Source: Micromonospora siamensis
Lineage (GTDB): Bacteria > Actinomycetota > Actinomycetes > Mycobacteriales > Micromonosporaceae
Assembly (NCBI RefSeq): GCF_900090305.1
Contig: NZ_LT607751.1
Location: 4,216,001 to 4,280,000, forward strand
Reading direction: 5' to 3'
DNA: 64,000 nucleotides
This document shows, one piece after another, positions 35,489-41,801 of the stretch. The notes beneath the pieces are model-generated. The model saw nothing but the letters and a program-made list of their open reading frames with translations. It made no database searches and was not told the DNA's origin. The position numbers and the translations under genes were made by a program. The first letter of the stretch is position 1, and each line of letters starts with the position of its first letter.

Positions 35489-35563
35489 CTACGCCTTGGC
35501 TTTGCGGCCACGGGTGGCGGCGTTCAGCGGGCGCCACGACGTCAGCGCCTCGGGGAGCAGCTC
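35489..35563 (-). pseudogene. relic of a second pglX 3' end
   Basis: The minus frame ending at the TAG (35489-35491) reads LLPEALTSWRPLNAATRGRKAKA. The intact pglX at 44829 ends DDALTSWRPPKATRGRRPKA, so about 15 of the last 19 residues match. At the DNA level the two ends are clearly related but not identical, so this is an old homologue rather than a recent copy. Nothing of the rest of PglX can be seen upstream; the sequence is replaced by the DUF6642-like gene. The piece lies where the pglX stop is expected in a compact type 2 operon, just before pglY, apart from the IS256 insertion. Confidence 0.7.
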
Positions 35564-35727
35564 AGCGACCGAACCCGAGCCCTCATCTCGCGTCGCCTGC
35601 GGTAGGCCAGGAGTTACCAGCATGTAGACCTCGCCCGCAGGGATCGGCCGGCGGGTACTGCGAGGGCGTTCTACCTCGATCGCCGGAGCCGCCCGCAGAC
35701 CCGGACGTGGTCGCCGCAACGGTGGCG

Positions 35728-36306
35728 CTACGTCGAGCGGCCATTCTGGTAGACGATCCTGAAGCCGTAGTGCTGCGCCAGCGGTGCCCAGCGCGACGAC
35801 TTGACGAGCCGCTCCACGCTGTCGACCTTGCCACCGTTGACCATGCTGTTGAGGACCACCGTCTCGAACGCCGCAGACTCGATCCAGTCGATCTCTTTCG
35901 TGAAGCCGCAGAGCATCGCTGCCTTCGTCTCGCGCAGGAACTCGGAGAGCGTGGTATCCGAGGCGCGGAGCACGGAGCAGCTTCCGAAGTAGAACCGCTT
36001 TCCCTCGCACTGCCCGGACATCCAGCTCGCGATCTCGGCGAGCCCCACTGAGTGCGAATCGGACAGATGCAGCCGGGTAGGCGAGCCGTGCAGCGCGAAG
36101 AACCCGACCTGGTACGCGGCGTACTTGCGGGTCAGCCACCGTTCGAGGAAGTAGCGAAGCTCCTGTGGAGTGGCAGTGTCACGGTGGATGAAGCGAATGC
36201 TGCCCAACCGTTCAAGCAGTTCGAGGGTCGGCAGGACGGATCCTCGCTCCGCAAGATCGTCTTCCCACTCGCCCTCGAAGCAGAAGACACCGCCTGGCTT
36301 CGGCAC
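35728..36306 (-). CDS. DUF6642-like protein with caspase-like His/Cys pattern
   Basis: Protein of 192 residues. Its opening GGVFCFEGEWEDDLAERGSVLPTLELLERLGSIRFIHRDTAT and the central YFGSCSVLRASDTTLSEFLRETKA match my recollection of DUF6642. YQVGFFALHGSPTRL places a His at the end of one strand and FYFGSCSVL a Cys at the end of the next; that order is the His-Cys dyad of caspase-like/CHAT peptidases, which act in several bacterial defence pathways. The peptidase idea is inference. The GTG at 36306 follows ACGAGGGGAGC and is preferred; the frame is open to 36513 but that part has no normal codon bias. It sits alone between the pglX relic and the IS110 element. Confidence 0.65.
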   Translation of the reverse strand: MPKPGGVFCFEGEWEDDLAERGSVLPTLELLERLGSIRFIHRDTATPQELRYFLERWLTRKYAAYQVGFFALHGSPTRLHLSDSHSVGLAEIASWMSGQCEGKRFYFGSCSVLRASDTTLSEFLRETKAAMLCGFTKEIDWIESAAFETVVLNSMVNGGKVDSVERLVKSSRWAPLAQHYGFRIVYQNGRST

Positions 36307-36607
36307 GTCGGCTCCCCTCGTCTGGTCCCAGACGTCGACCTTAACGAATCCGATGGACGTCGACGTGCCGCTGTTGGTCCGGGCGCCTTGAGACTGCCCG
36401 TGGCCCCGGTCTAGCCGATCGGACGAAGCCTGCGCGCCGCGCCGACAATAGGCTCCGTCTCCTCGCCTGACAGTGAGGATGTAGGTGGGGTCACCCGGTC
36501 TGGTCTGACTCACCGCCTGACCGACGATGCTGTCCTGCTGTGCGATTCGTCGATCGGTTCCGGGTGACCCCGTTCCTGCACGTCACTGGCAGGGGCGTCG
36601 TGACCTG
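36307..36607. other. 301-base intergenic region before IS110
   Basis: No gene is supported here. The minus frame of the downstream protein remains open to 36513 but lacks codon bias. The region holds the promoter side of the DUF6642-like gene and the target flank of the IS110 element. Confidence 0.4.
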
Positions 36608-36615
36608 ATAGGAGC
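36608..36615 (+). repeat. left ATAGGAGC core of IS110
   Basis: Eight bases identical to 37773-37780 at the other end of the transposase locus. Confidence 0.5.
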
Positions 36616-36708
36616 CTGTGCAAGAGGCCCCATCACTGTCCTGTCCGCCCGTCCCAGCAAGTGCGTGCCGACCCTGTCGGTGCAAGCGAAAGGGACGACG
36701 GTTCCAGG

Positions 36709-37767
36709 ATGACAGCCAAGAAGCGCCAGGTCACGGGTGGGGTTGATACCCACGGAAAGACGCACCACGCCGCCGCGGTCGACCAGGCGGGTCGGGTGCT
36801 CGGTGACCAGCAGTTCCCGGCCACCGCAGCCGGATATCAGCAGCTGCTGCTCTGGCTGCGCGCCTTCGGCCGGGTGGTCAAGGTCGGGGTGGAGGGCACC
36901 GGCGCCTATGGCGCTGGCCTGGCGCGGCACCTGAGCGCGTCGGGCATCACCGTCGTCGAGATCGACCGCCCTGACCGCAAGACCCGTCGGAGCAAGGGCA
37001 AGTCCGACCCGATCGATGCCCTCGCCGCCGCCCGCACGGCCCTGTCCGGGCAGGCCACCGGTGTCCCGAAGACCCGCACCGGCCCGGTCGAGGCGATCCG
37101 CGTCCTGCGGGTGGCCCGCCGCGGCGCGGTCAAGGCCCGCACCGCAGCCCTTAACCAGCTCCACGGCCTGATCACCTCCGCGCCGGACGCACTGCGGGAG
37201 GATCTGGCCGGCCTCACCGGTGCCGCGCTCGTCCAACGATGCGTCGACCTCCGTGTCGAGGAGTCCACGCTCACCGACCCGGTGCACGCCACGAACGCCG
37301 CCCTCGCCGCGATCGCCACTCGGATCACCGCGCTCAACGCCGAGATCGCCCACGCCGATCGACGACTGCGCCCCGCCGTCGCCCGCACCGCACCGGCCCT
37401 TAGCCGCCTGTTCGGCGCAGGACCGGAAGTCGCGGGGCAACTGCTGACCACCGCCGGCGACAACCCCGACCGGCTCCGCTCCGAAGCAGCCCTGGCCCAC
37501 CTCTGCGGCGCCGCCCCGATACCCGCCAGCAGCGGACGCACCGACCGCCACCGCCTCAACCGCGGCGGCGACAGAGCCGCGAACAACGCCCTGCACACCA
37601 TCGTGCTCAGCCGGATGCGCTACGACCCACGCACCCGCGCATACGTCGACAAACGCACCAAACAGGGCCTCGGCAAGAAAGAGATCATGCGGTGCCTCAA
37701 GCGATACGTCATCCGCGAGGTCCACACCGCCCTCCTCGCCGACTTCGCCGCTCTCCACACCCCTTGA
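36709..37767 (+). CDS. IS110-family transposase (DEDD recombinase)
   Basis: Transposase of 352 residues with the RuvC-like DEDD domain and the serine-containing Transposase_20 domain. Seen are GGVDTHGKTHHAAAV (first Asp), VKVGVEGTGAYGAGLAR (Glu), KSDPIDALAAAR (the two Asp), and LAHLCGAAPIPASSGRTDRHRLNRGGDRAANNALH with the catalytic Ser in the SSG element. The ATG at 36709 gives the family start; an ATG at 36661 would add 16 residues of unlikely sequence. The frame is complete and the gene may be functional. Confidence 0.95.
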   Translation: MTAKKRQVTGGVDTHGKTHHAAAVDQAGRVLGDQQFPATAAGYQQLLLWLRAFGRVVKVGVEGTGAYGAGLARHLSASGITVVEIDRPDRKTRRSKGKSDPIDALAAARTALSGQATGVPKTRTGPVEAIRVLRVARRGAVKARTAALNQLHGLITSAPDALREDLAGLTGAALVQRCVDLRVEESTLTDPVHATNAALAAIATRITALNAEIAHADRRLRPAVARTAPALSRLFGAGPEVAGQLLTTAGDNPDRLRSEAALAHLCGAAPIPASSGRTDRHRLNRGGDRAANNALHTIVLSRMRYDPRTRAYVDKRTKQGLGKKEIMRCLKRYVIREVHTALLADFAALHTP

Positions 37768-37772
37768 CATCC

Positions 37773-37780
37773 ATAGGAGC
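37773..37780 (+). repeat. right ATAGGAGC core of IS110
   Basis: Identical to 36608-36615; five bases after the transposase stop. Confidence 0.5.
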
Positions 37781-37830
37781 ATCGATTGCACCAGTGTGCC
37801 GGTCTCGAGACAAAGTCGACGGAGGACGAG

Positions 37831-38082
37831 ATGTCGAAGTACGACGCCCTGCGCGATCACCTCCGGCGCCGGACCGGCGAGGTCACGTGCACGCTGAAGG
37901 AGATCTCTGACTTGGTACCGGGTGGGCTTCCCCCGTCGGCGTATCGGTACGAGGCGTGGTGGGCCAACGGCGACGCGAGCCATCCGCACAGCCGATCGTG
38001 GGGCGACGCCGGCTTCACAGCTCATCCGGATCTCGCCCATAGCACGGTTCGGTTCGTCCCACAGCAGAGGACGTCCTGGTGA
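37831..38082 (+). CDS. DUF7662-type small protein, partner of an OGG-fold gene
   Basis: Small protein of 83 residues: MSKYDALRDHLRRRTGEVTCTLKEISDLVPGGLPPSAYRYEAWWANGDASHPHSRSWGDAGFTAHPDLAHSTVRFVP. The order Y-x-x-L-x-x-x-L, then LPPSA...WWAN, and S-x-x-W-x-x-A-G-F/W, is that of the DUF7662 domain, often seen beside or fused to restriction or DNA-repair proteins. The role is unknown, DNA or modification sensing being a guess. The start follows GGAGGACG. Its TGA overlaps the GTG of the next gene (GTGA), so the two form a pair. Confidence 0.65.
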   Translation: MSKYDALRDHLRRRTGEVTCTLKEISDLVPGGLPPSAYRYEAWWANGDASHPHSRSWGDAGFTAHPDLAHSTVRFVPQQRTSW

Positions 38083-38792
38083 CGGGGGCACCGGCCTGCA
38101 CGCCGCTCTTCGATGAGGAGCCGCCGCCGCGCGATACGTACATCCTCGACCACGGCTTCTGGTTCAACCCGGAGACCTGGCGACGCCGCTTGCCTGAAGG
38201 AATCGACCTGCCCGTGTGGTTCGGTCATTTCCCGCGCGCCGGCCGCTGGCCCCGCATCACACGGGGTGACCTGCTGCGGGAAGGTGCCGCTGCTGACACC
38301 GGCCGCGCGGCGGTCGACATCCTGATCGGCGCGTACACGTGGGGCCACGGGTTACCCGCCAGGCGAGGGCCGGCCCGCCTACGCCAAGTGTTCGATCGCA
38401 ACAACGGCCGCGTCGAGCAGAACCTTGGTGAGGCCCTCTGCCTTCTGCGAGATGGAGGCCCTCTCGCCGCTTACCAAAGCCTCAGTCACGGCGGAGACCA
38501 CAGGTTGAGGCGGCTCGGTGCCTCCTTCTTCACGAAGCTGCTCTACTTCCTCGGCTGGGATTCAGCGGCAGGAAGTCGCCGCTCCCTGATTATGGACCAG
38601 TACGTCGTGATCGGCCTGAACGCGTGCCGGAGCACAGAATGGGATCCACTCGGCCCGTGGACAGCGGACCAGTACGGGGAGTACCTCTCCTGGGCCGCGG
38701 AGAAGGCAGGTACATGGGGTGTCGGGACCGAGGCTGACGTCGTGGAGCGGGCCGTCTGGGCGTACGGCATCTGTCTTGCAAGGAGGCGATGA
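38079..38792 (+). CDS. 8-oxoguanine DNA glycosylase OGG-fold-like protein
   Basis: Protein of 237 residues. The region ALCLLRDGGPLAAYQSLSHGGDHRLRRLGASFFTKLLYFLGWDSAAGSRRSLIMDQYVVIGLNA has the features of the OGG-fold family: a helix-hairpin-helix whose loop is LGxxFFTKLLYF, followed by a conserved Asp in IMDQYV at the position of the catalytic Asp of HhH glycosylases. The N-terminal 80 residues are outside this domain. A base-excision reaction is predicted from the fold only. The GTG start overlaps the upstream stop. The gene pair lies on the plus strand in the middle of the minus-strand BREX set, next to IS110. Confidence 0.62.
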   Translation: MTGAPACTPLFDEEPPPRDTYILDHGFWFNPETWRRRLPEGIDLPVWFGHFPRAGRWPRITRGDLLREGAAADTGRAAVDILIGAYTWGHGLPARRGPARLRQVFDRNNGRVEQNLGEALCLLRDGGPLAAYQSLSHGGDHRLRRLGASFFTKLLYFLGWDSAAGSRRSLIMDQYVVIGLNACRSTEWDPLGPWTADQYGEYLSWAAEKAGTWGVGTEADVVERAVWAYGICLARRR

Positions 38793-38885
38793 GACGGCCT
38801 CTGATCTGGAGCGAACCCCTACGACGGCAACATGCGGGCGAGGTTGACGTGTGGGCTTCAGCCGATTCGTAGTCGCACTGGGGCA

Positions 38886-38907
38886 GCTGCGCGGGCGCCC
38901 GCGCAGC
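38886..38907. terminator. 22-base perfect palindrome between convergent genes
   Basis: GCTGCGCGGGC followed directly by its complement GCCCGCGCAGC. It lies between the stop of the OGG-fold gene (38792) and the stop of the minus-strand gene at 38919, so a shared terminator hairpin is the simple reading. Confidence 0.6.
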
Positions 38908-38918
38908 GGCTTCGACTG

Positions 38919-39317
38919 CTAGATCTCGATCACTGCGTTCGGGTCCGCCCAAACGGAGCGCAGTTCCACGATGTCATTGAGCGGCGAGTGTTTGGCGACC
39001 TCGACGATACCGGTGACGCAAGCACGGATGGCTTCTGGATCGCGGTCCTCGATAGCCTTGTCGAGCCTCGTAAAGAAACCGTGGTGCAGTTCGCGACGCT
39101 CGGCAAAAACGCGGTCCAGATAATCCCGCAGGCCTTGACTCGCGGCGTTGATTCTGGCGATCTCTTTGTCGCGGTCTGCCGCGATCCGGGCACGCTCGGT
39201 CATGTTGGCGTCGATGGCCTTGACAACACCGACAATTTCCATGAGGTACTGGGCGGCGTCCGGCGTCGTGGCCACCCAGGCGGCCCCTTTGACAGCGTTC
39301 CGACGGGCATCAGGCAT
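38919..39317 (-). CDS. small helical protein of a two-gene operon, unknown function
   Basis: Protein of 132 residues, nearly all helix: PDAAQYLMEIVGVVKAIDANMTERARIAADRDKEIARINAASQGLRDYLDRVFAERRELHHGFFTRLDKAIEDRDPEAIRACVTGIVEVAKHSPLNDI. The long charged helix suits a coiled-coil with the product of the upstream gene, which also has coiled-coil segments. The ATG at 39317 lies inside the end of that gene (eight bases of overlap), so the two are translationally coupled and probably form a complex. I do not recognise a family. Codon usage is less GC-biased than in the BREX genes, which suggests recent acquisition. Confidence 0.65.
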   Translation of the reverse strand: MPDARRNAVKGAAWVATTPDAAQYLMEIVGVVKAIDANMTERARIAADRDKEIARINAASQGLRDYLDRVFAERRELHHGFFTRLDKAIEDRDPEAIRACVTGIVEVAKHSPLNDIVELRSVWADPNAVIEI

Positions 39318-40308
39318 TGGTGTGCTCCGGGCTGTAGTCGCGGTACTTGACCACGAGGGATTCACCACTGGGATCGAGGGTCAGATCTGGATTCACCACC
39401 GGCGCTGCGGCGACTTCGCCGACGCCCCTCACCATGAGGAGTGCCGCCTGGAGGCGGTGGGCATGATCGTCGCTGTCGAGGTCAAATCCGCCAGGCTCGC
39501 GCTCGGCCTGCTCCAGGTGGTCAATCGCTTCGCCTGCGCGCGTCACGAGCCCGGCCAACACGTCCTGGATCTCGCCGATCCGCTTGTCAACGCCGCGAAG
39601 TAGCTCGTTCTGACGGCCGTATGTGGCGATTGCCGTTTTGACGTCTGCATCGTATTTGGCGATTGCCTTGTCGGCGTCAGACTTCGACTTGATCATCAAG
39701 CCAACGCTGAGCGCGACTGCCGGGATCGCGGTGATGATATTGAGCCGGAGCGCACCTGCCGCGATGCCCCCGCCTCCTGCAGCCTTCGCGCCGCCTCCGA
39801 TCGCCGCGAGGGTTGCATTTTTTGCTGCTGCGCCGCTTAAAGCGTTGATCGCAGTTCCTGTAGATGCCGTGGCTACCTTCGCCACGGTCGTATAGGCCGC
39901 AGCACTAAGGCCATTTCCTGCGGCAGCAGATGCAATGCCGGCCATGGCGGTTGCGATTTCGCCAGGACCGGTGACCTCGGGGGACGCATCAATCTCTCGC
40001 TTCTCGGCCACCTCTCCGTCCTCGACGATTTGGCGTCCCCGCATCCGTAACTGGCGCTCGTTCCGTTCTGCAAAGGACTTCATTCGGGGGATCACAGTGT
40101 CGAGCACTGACTGTTGGCGCTCTCCCAGTTTTCTCAACTTCTCAGAAGTGGAATCGGCGACGGCTCGGTGCTTCGCGTACTCGCCGTCGTGCTGGGCCCT
40201 TATGCCTTCAATCCTCTCTTTTGCTTGGTATTCGATGACCTTGTTACCGATCAAATTGACTGCCGTCGTACCGACGGCGACGACAGCCAGAATTACCGGG
40301 AACGGCAT
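39310..40308 (-). CDS. glycine/alanine-rich membrane protein with coiled coils, unknown function
   Basis: Protein of 332 residues. Residues 1-25 form a signal-anchor-like helix (MPFPVILAVVAVGTTAVNLIGNKVIEY). A charged helix follows (residues 25-95). Residues 115-205 are rich in Gly and Ala with small-residue repeats (AMAGIASAAAGNGLSAAAY, GAAAKNATLAAIGGGAKAAGGGGIAAGALRLNIITAIPAVALSVGLMI), typical of packed or pore-forming helices. A second charged helix (KSDADKAIAKYDADVKTAIATYGRQNELLRGVDKRIGEIQDVLAGL) and a polar tail end the protein. GAGGTG precedes the ATG. Its base composition is the most AT-rich in the island. A membrane-disrupting effector paired with the small helical protein is a possible reading, but no family is recognised. 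Confidence 0.65.
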   Translation of the reverse strand: MPFPVILAVVAVGTTAVNLIGNKVIEYQAKERIEGIRAQHDGEYAKHRAVADSTSEKLRKLGERQQSVLDTVIPRMKSFAERNERQLRMRGRQIVEDGEVAEKREIDASPEVTGPGEIATAMAGIASAAAGNGLSAAAYTTVAKVATASTGTAINALSGAAAKNATLAAIGGGAKAAGGGGIAAGALRLNIITAIPAVALSVGLMIKSKSDADKAIAKYDADVKTAIATYGRQNELLRGVDKRIGEIQDVLAGLVTRAGEAIDHLEQAEREPGGFDLDSDDHAHRLQAALLMVRGVGEVAAAPVVNPDLTLDPSGESLVVKYRDYSPEHTNA

Positions 40309-40506
40309 ACACACCTCGACCGTTAATCGTTGCTTCCGCGGCTGACACCCTAGCAAGGATCTTCGCACGTGCGCACCGGCTCCAAGGTCCCGGCGAAGTC
40401 TTTCGCCTGTCCGGATTGGTCCCCTTGATATGGACTGCCCTTATTGGCGGTTAGCGGGGCGGGCATGACTCGTTCACAAAGACGCCTTTGAGCCTCGGCA
40501 CCTGAA

Positions 40507-41751
40507 TCATCCGTTAACCGTCCCTACCGCCGCCTCGAGCTTTGCGAGCCAGGTCGGCTGATCATCACCGGCCAGCAGCAGTACTCCGCTGCCGGCGCAA
40601 ATCGCTCGCCAGACCGGATCCGTACACCGCGAGACCAGCAGAACGGCGGTAGCGGCAACACCCCGGGCCGCGAGCCGGTGCCGGTACTCCAGCACCTGCC
40701 CTAGGCCGAGCCGGAGCTGCTCGACCTCGTTGCCGACAGCCACGCTCTTCACCTCGGCGATGAACTGGTGTCCGTCGACGTCCCGCCACGCCAGGTCGAC
40801 GTTCACCCCGGCCAGGCCGGATCCCACTGCGATGCCCGAACCGGCCAGGTGGGCAATCAGCGAACGGCACAGGCGGTCGTGCTCGTCCACCCCGGCCCGG
40901 TAGGCGTCCACGTCGAACGACCGCTGCGCCGGCAGGTCGGCGGTCACCGTCGCACCCGTGTACGGCCGATCAAAGCCGACTCCGCCACCGGGCAGCGGGT
41001 CAACGTCGTCGCCAGGCAGCAACTCCGACGCCCACCAGGCCCGCGCGACGACCTCCGGGCGGTATCGGCCCTCAAACGAGTACGGCCCGGCGGCCACCCA
41101 GCAGCACAGGAGCCGAAGACCGGCGATTACCGGCGGATGCCGCAGCAGCCAGCGAGCCGTCTCGAGGTCGGGACAGCTGAGGAAGACTTTCTCCTCCGCG
41201 AGGGTCTTGGTGCCGTCCTCCCTCATCTCGATGCCGCGGCGCTCCCACTCATGCAGATCGACCGCACCAACGTCCATTGCCGAGACGATCGGGGCGGCGT
41301 GTGACCGGAGCCAGACCTCCCCGCCCGTGTCGTATAGGCCGAGGATCTCCAGCACCCCGACCGTCAACCGCAACTTGGCAGGTCTGGCATCGTCCAGGTG
41401 GGACAGAATCCAATACTTGCCGGCGGTGTTGGCGGCGTCCGGCACGACCATCCGGGCCACCCAGCCGGCCAGCGCCCAGGCCTGGCGGCCCGTCTCGTCT
41501 AGGCCGCTCGCCCAGTCGCCGTCGAAGCCGACCGGCGGCGGGTCGAGCGGCGACGGAGCGGGACCCGCGAAGACCCAGGCGGCCAGATCGGCGGGAGTCA
41601 CGAGCTGCCAGAGCCGGGAGCGGCGCGATGCGAGCATCTCGGCCACGTCCTCCACGTCGTCCGCGTTCCACCACAACTTGCGAGCACGGCTTAAGGACAC
41701 GTCTGGCACGTCACCTCTCATAGAACCGTCAACGGTTGCGCTTGGGTCCAC
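40507..41751 (-). CDS. PD-(D/E)XK nuclease-like protein
   Basis: Protein of 414 residues. The first 280 residues are an unrecognised helical region (LWQLVTPADLAAWVFAGPAPSP). The C-terminal region GSGLAGVNVDLAWRDVDGHQFIAEVKSVAVGNEVEQLRLGLGQVLEYRHRLAARGVAATAVLLVSR has the layout of a restriction-endonuclease-like core: Asp at the end of one strand, IAEVKS as the E-x-K element, and QLRLGLGQVLEY as the helix that follows it. A DNA-cleaving role is inferred. The GTG at 41751 has AGGATGAA upstream; a start at the ATG 41721 is an alternative. The 198 bases downstream of it hold the promoter side of the membrane operon. Confidence 0.62.
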   Translation of the reverse strand: MDPSATVDGSMRGDVPDVSLSRARKLWWNADDVEDVAEMLASRRSRLWQLVTPADLAAWVFAGPAPSPLDPPPVGFDGDWASGLDETGRQAWALAGWVARMVVPDAANTAGKYWILSHLDDARPAKLRLTVGVLEILGLYDTGGEVWLRSHAAPIVSAMDVGAVDLHEWERRGIEMREDGTKTLAEEKVFLSCPDLETARWLLRHPPVIAGLRLLCCWVAAGPYSFEGRYRPEVVARAWWASELLPGDDVDPLPGGGVGFDRPYTGATVTADLPAQRSFDVDAYRAGVDEHDRLCRSLIAHLAGSGIAVGSGLAGVNVDLAWRDVDGHQFIAEVKSVAVGNEVEQLRLGLGQVLEYRHRLAARGVAATAVLLVSRCTDPVWRAICAGSGVLLLAGDDQPTWLAKLEAAVGTVNG

Positions 41752-41801
41752 CGTTCATCCTGGGTCGGGCCGGATATCGCTGCTCCTTCGCGACTGACAA
41801 T

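Larger units (their letters stand above)
36608..37780 (+). mobile_element. IS110-family insertion sequence
   Basis: Element of about 1.17 kb defined by the transposase gene and by the direct repeat ATAGGAGC at 36608-36615 and 37773-37780, which may represent the shared core sequence of the target and of the element. As usual for IS110, no terminal inverted repeats are seen. About 100 non-coding bases precede the gene; in IS110 elements such a segment encodes the bridge RNA. The exact ends are inferred. Confidence 0.7.
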
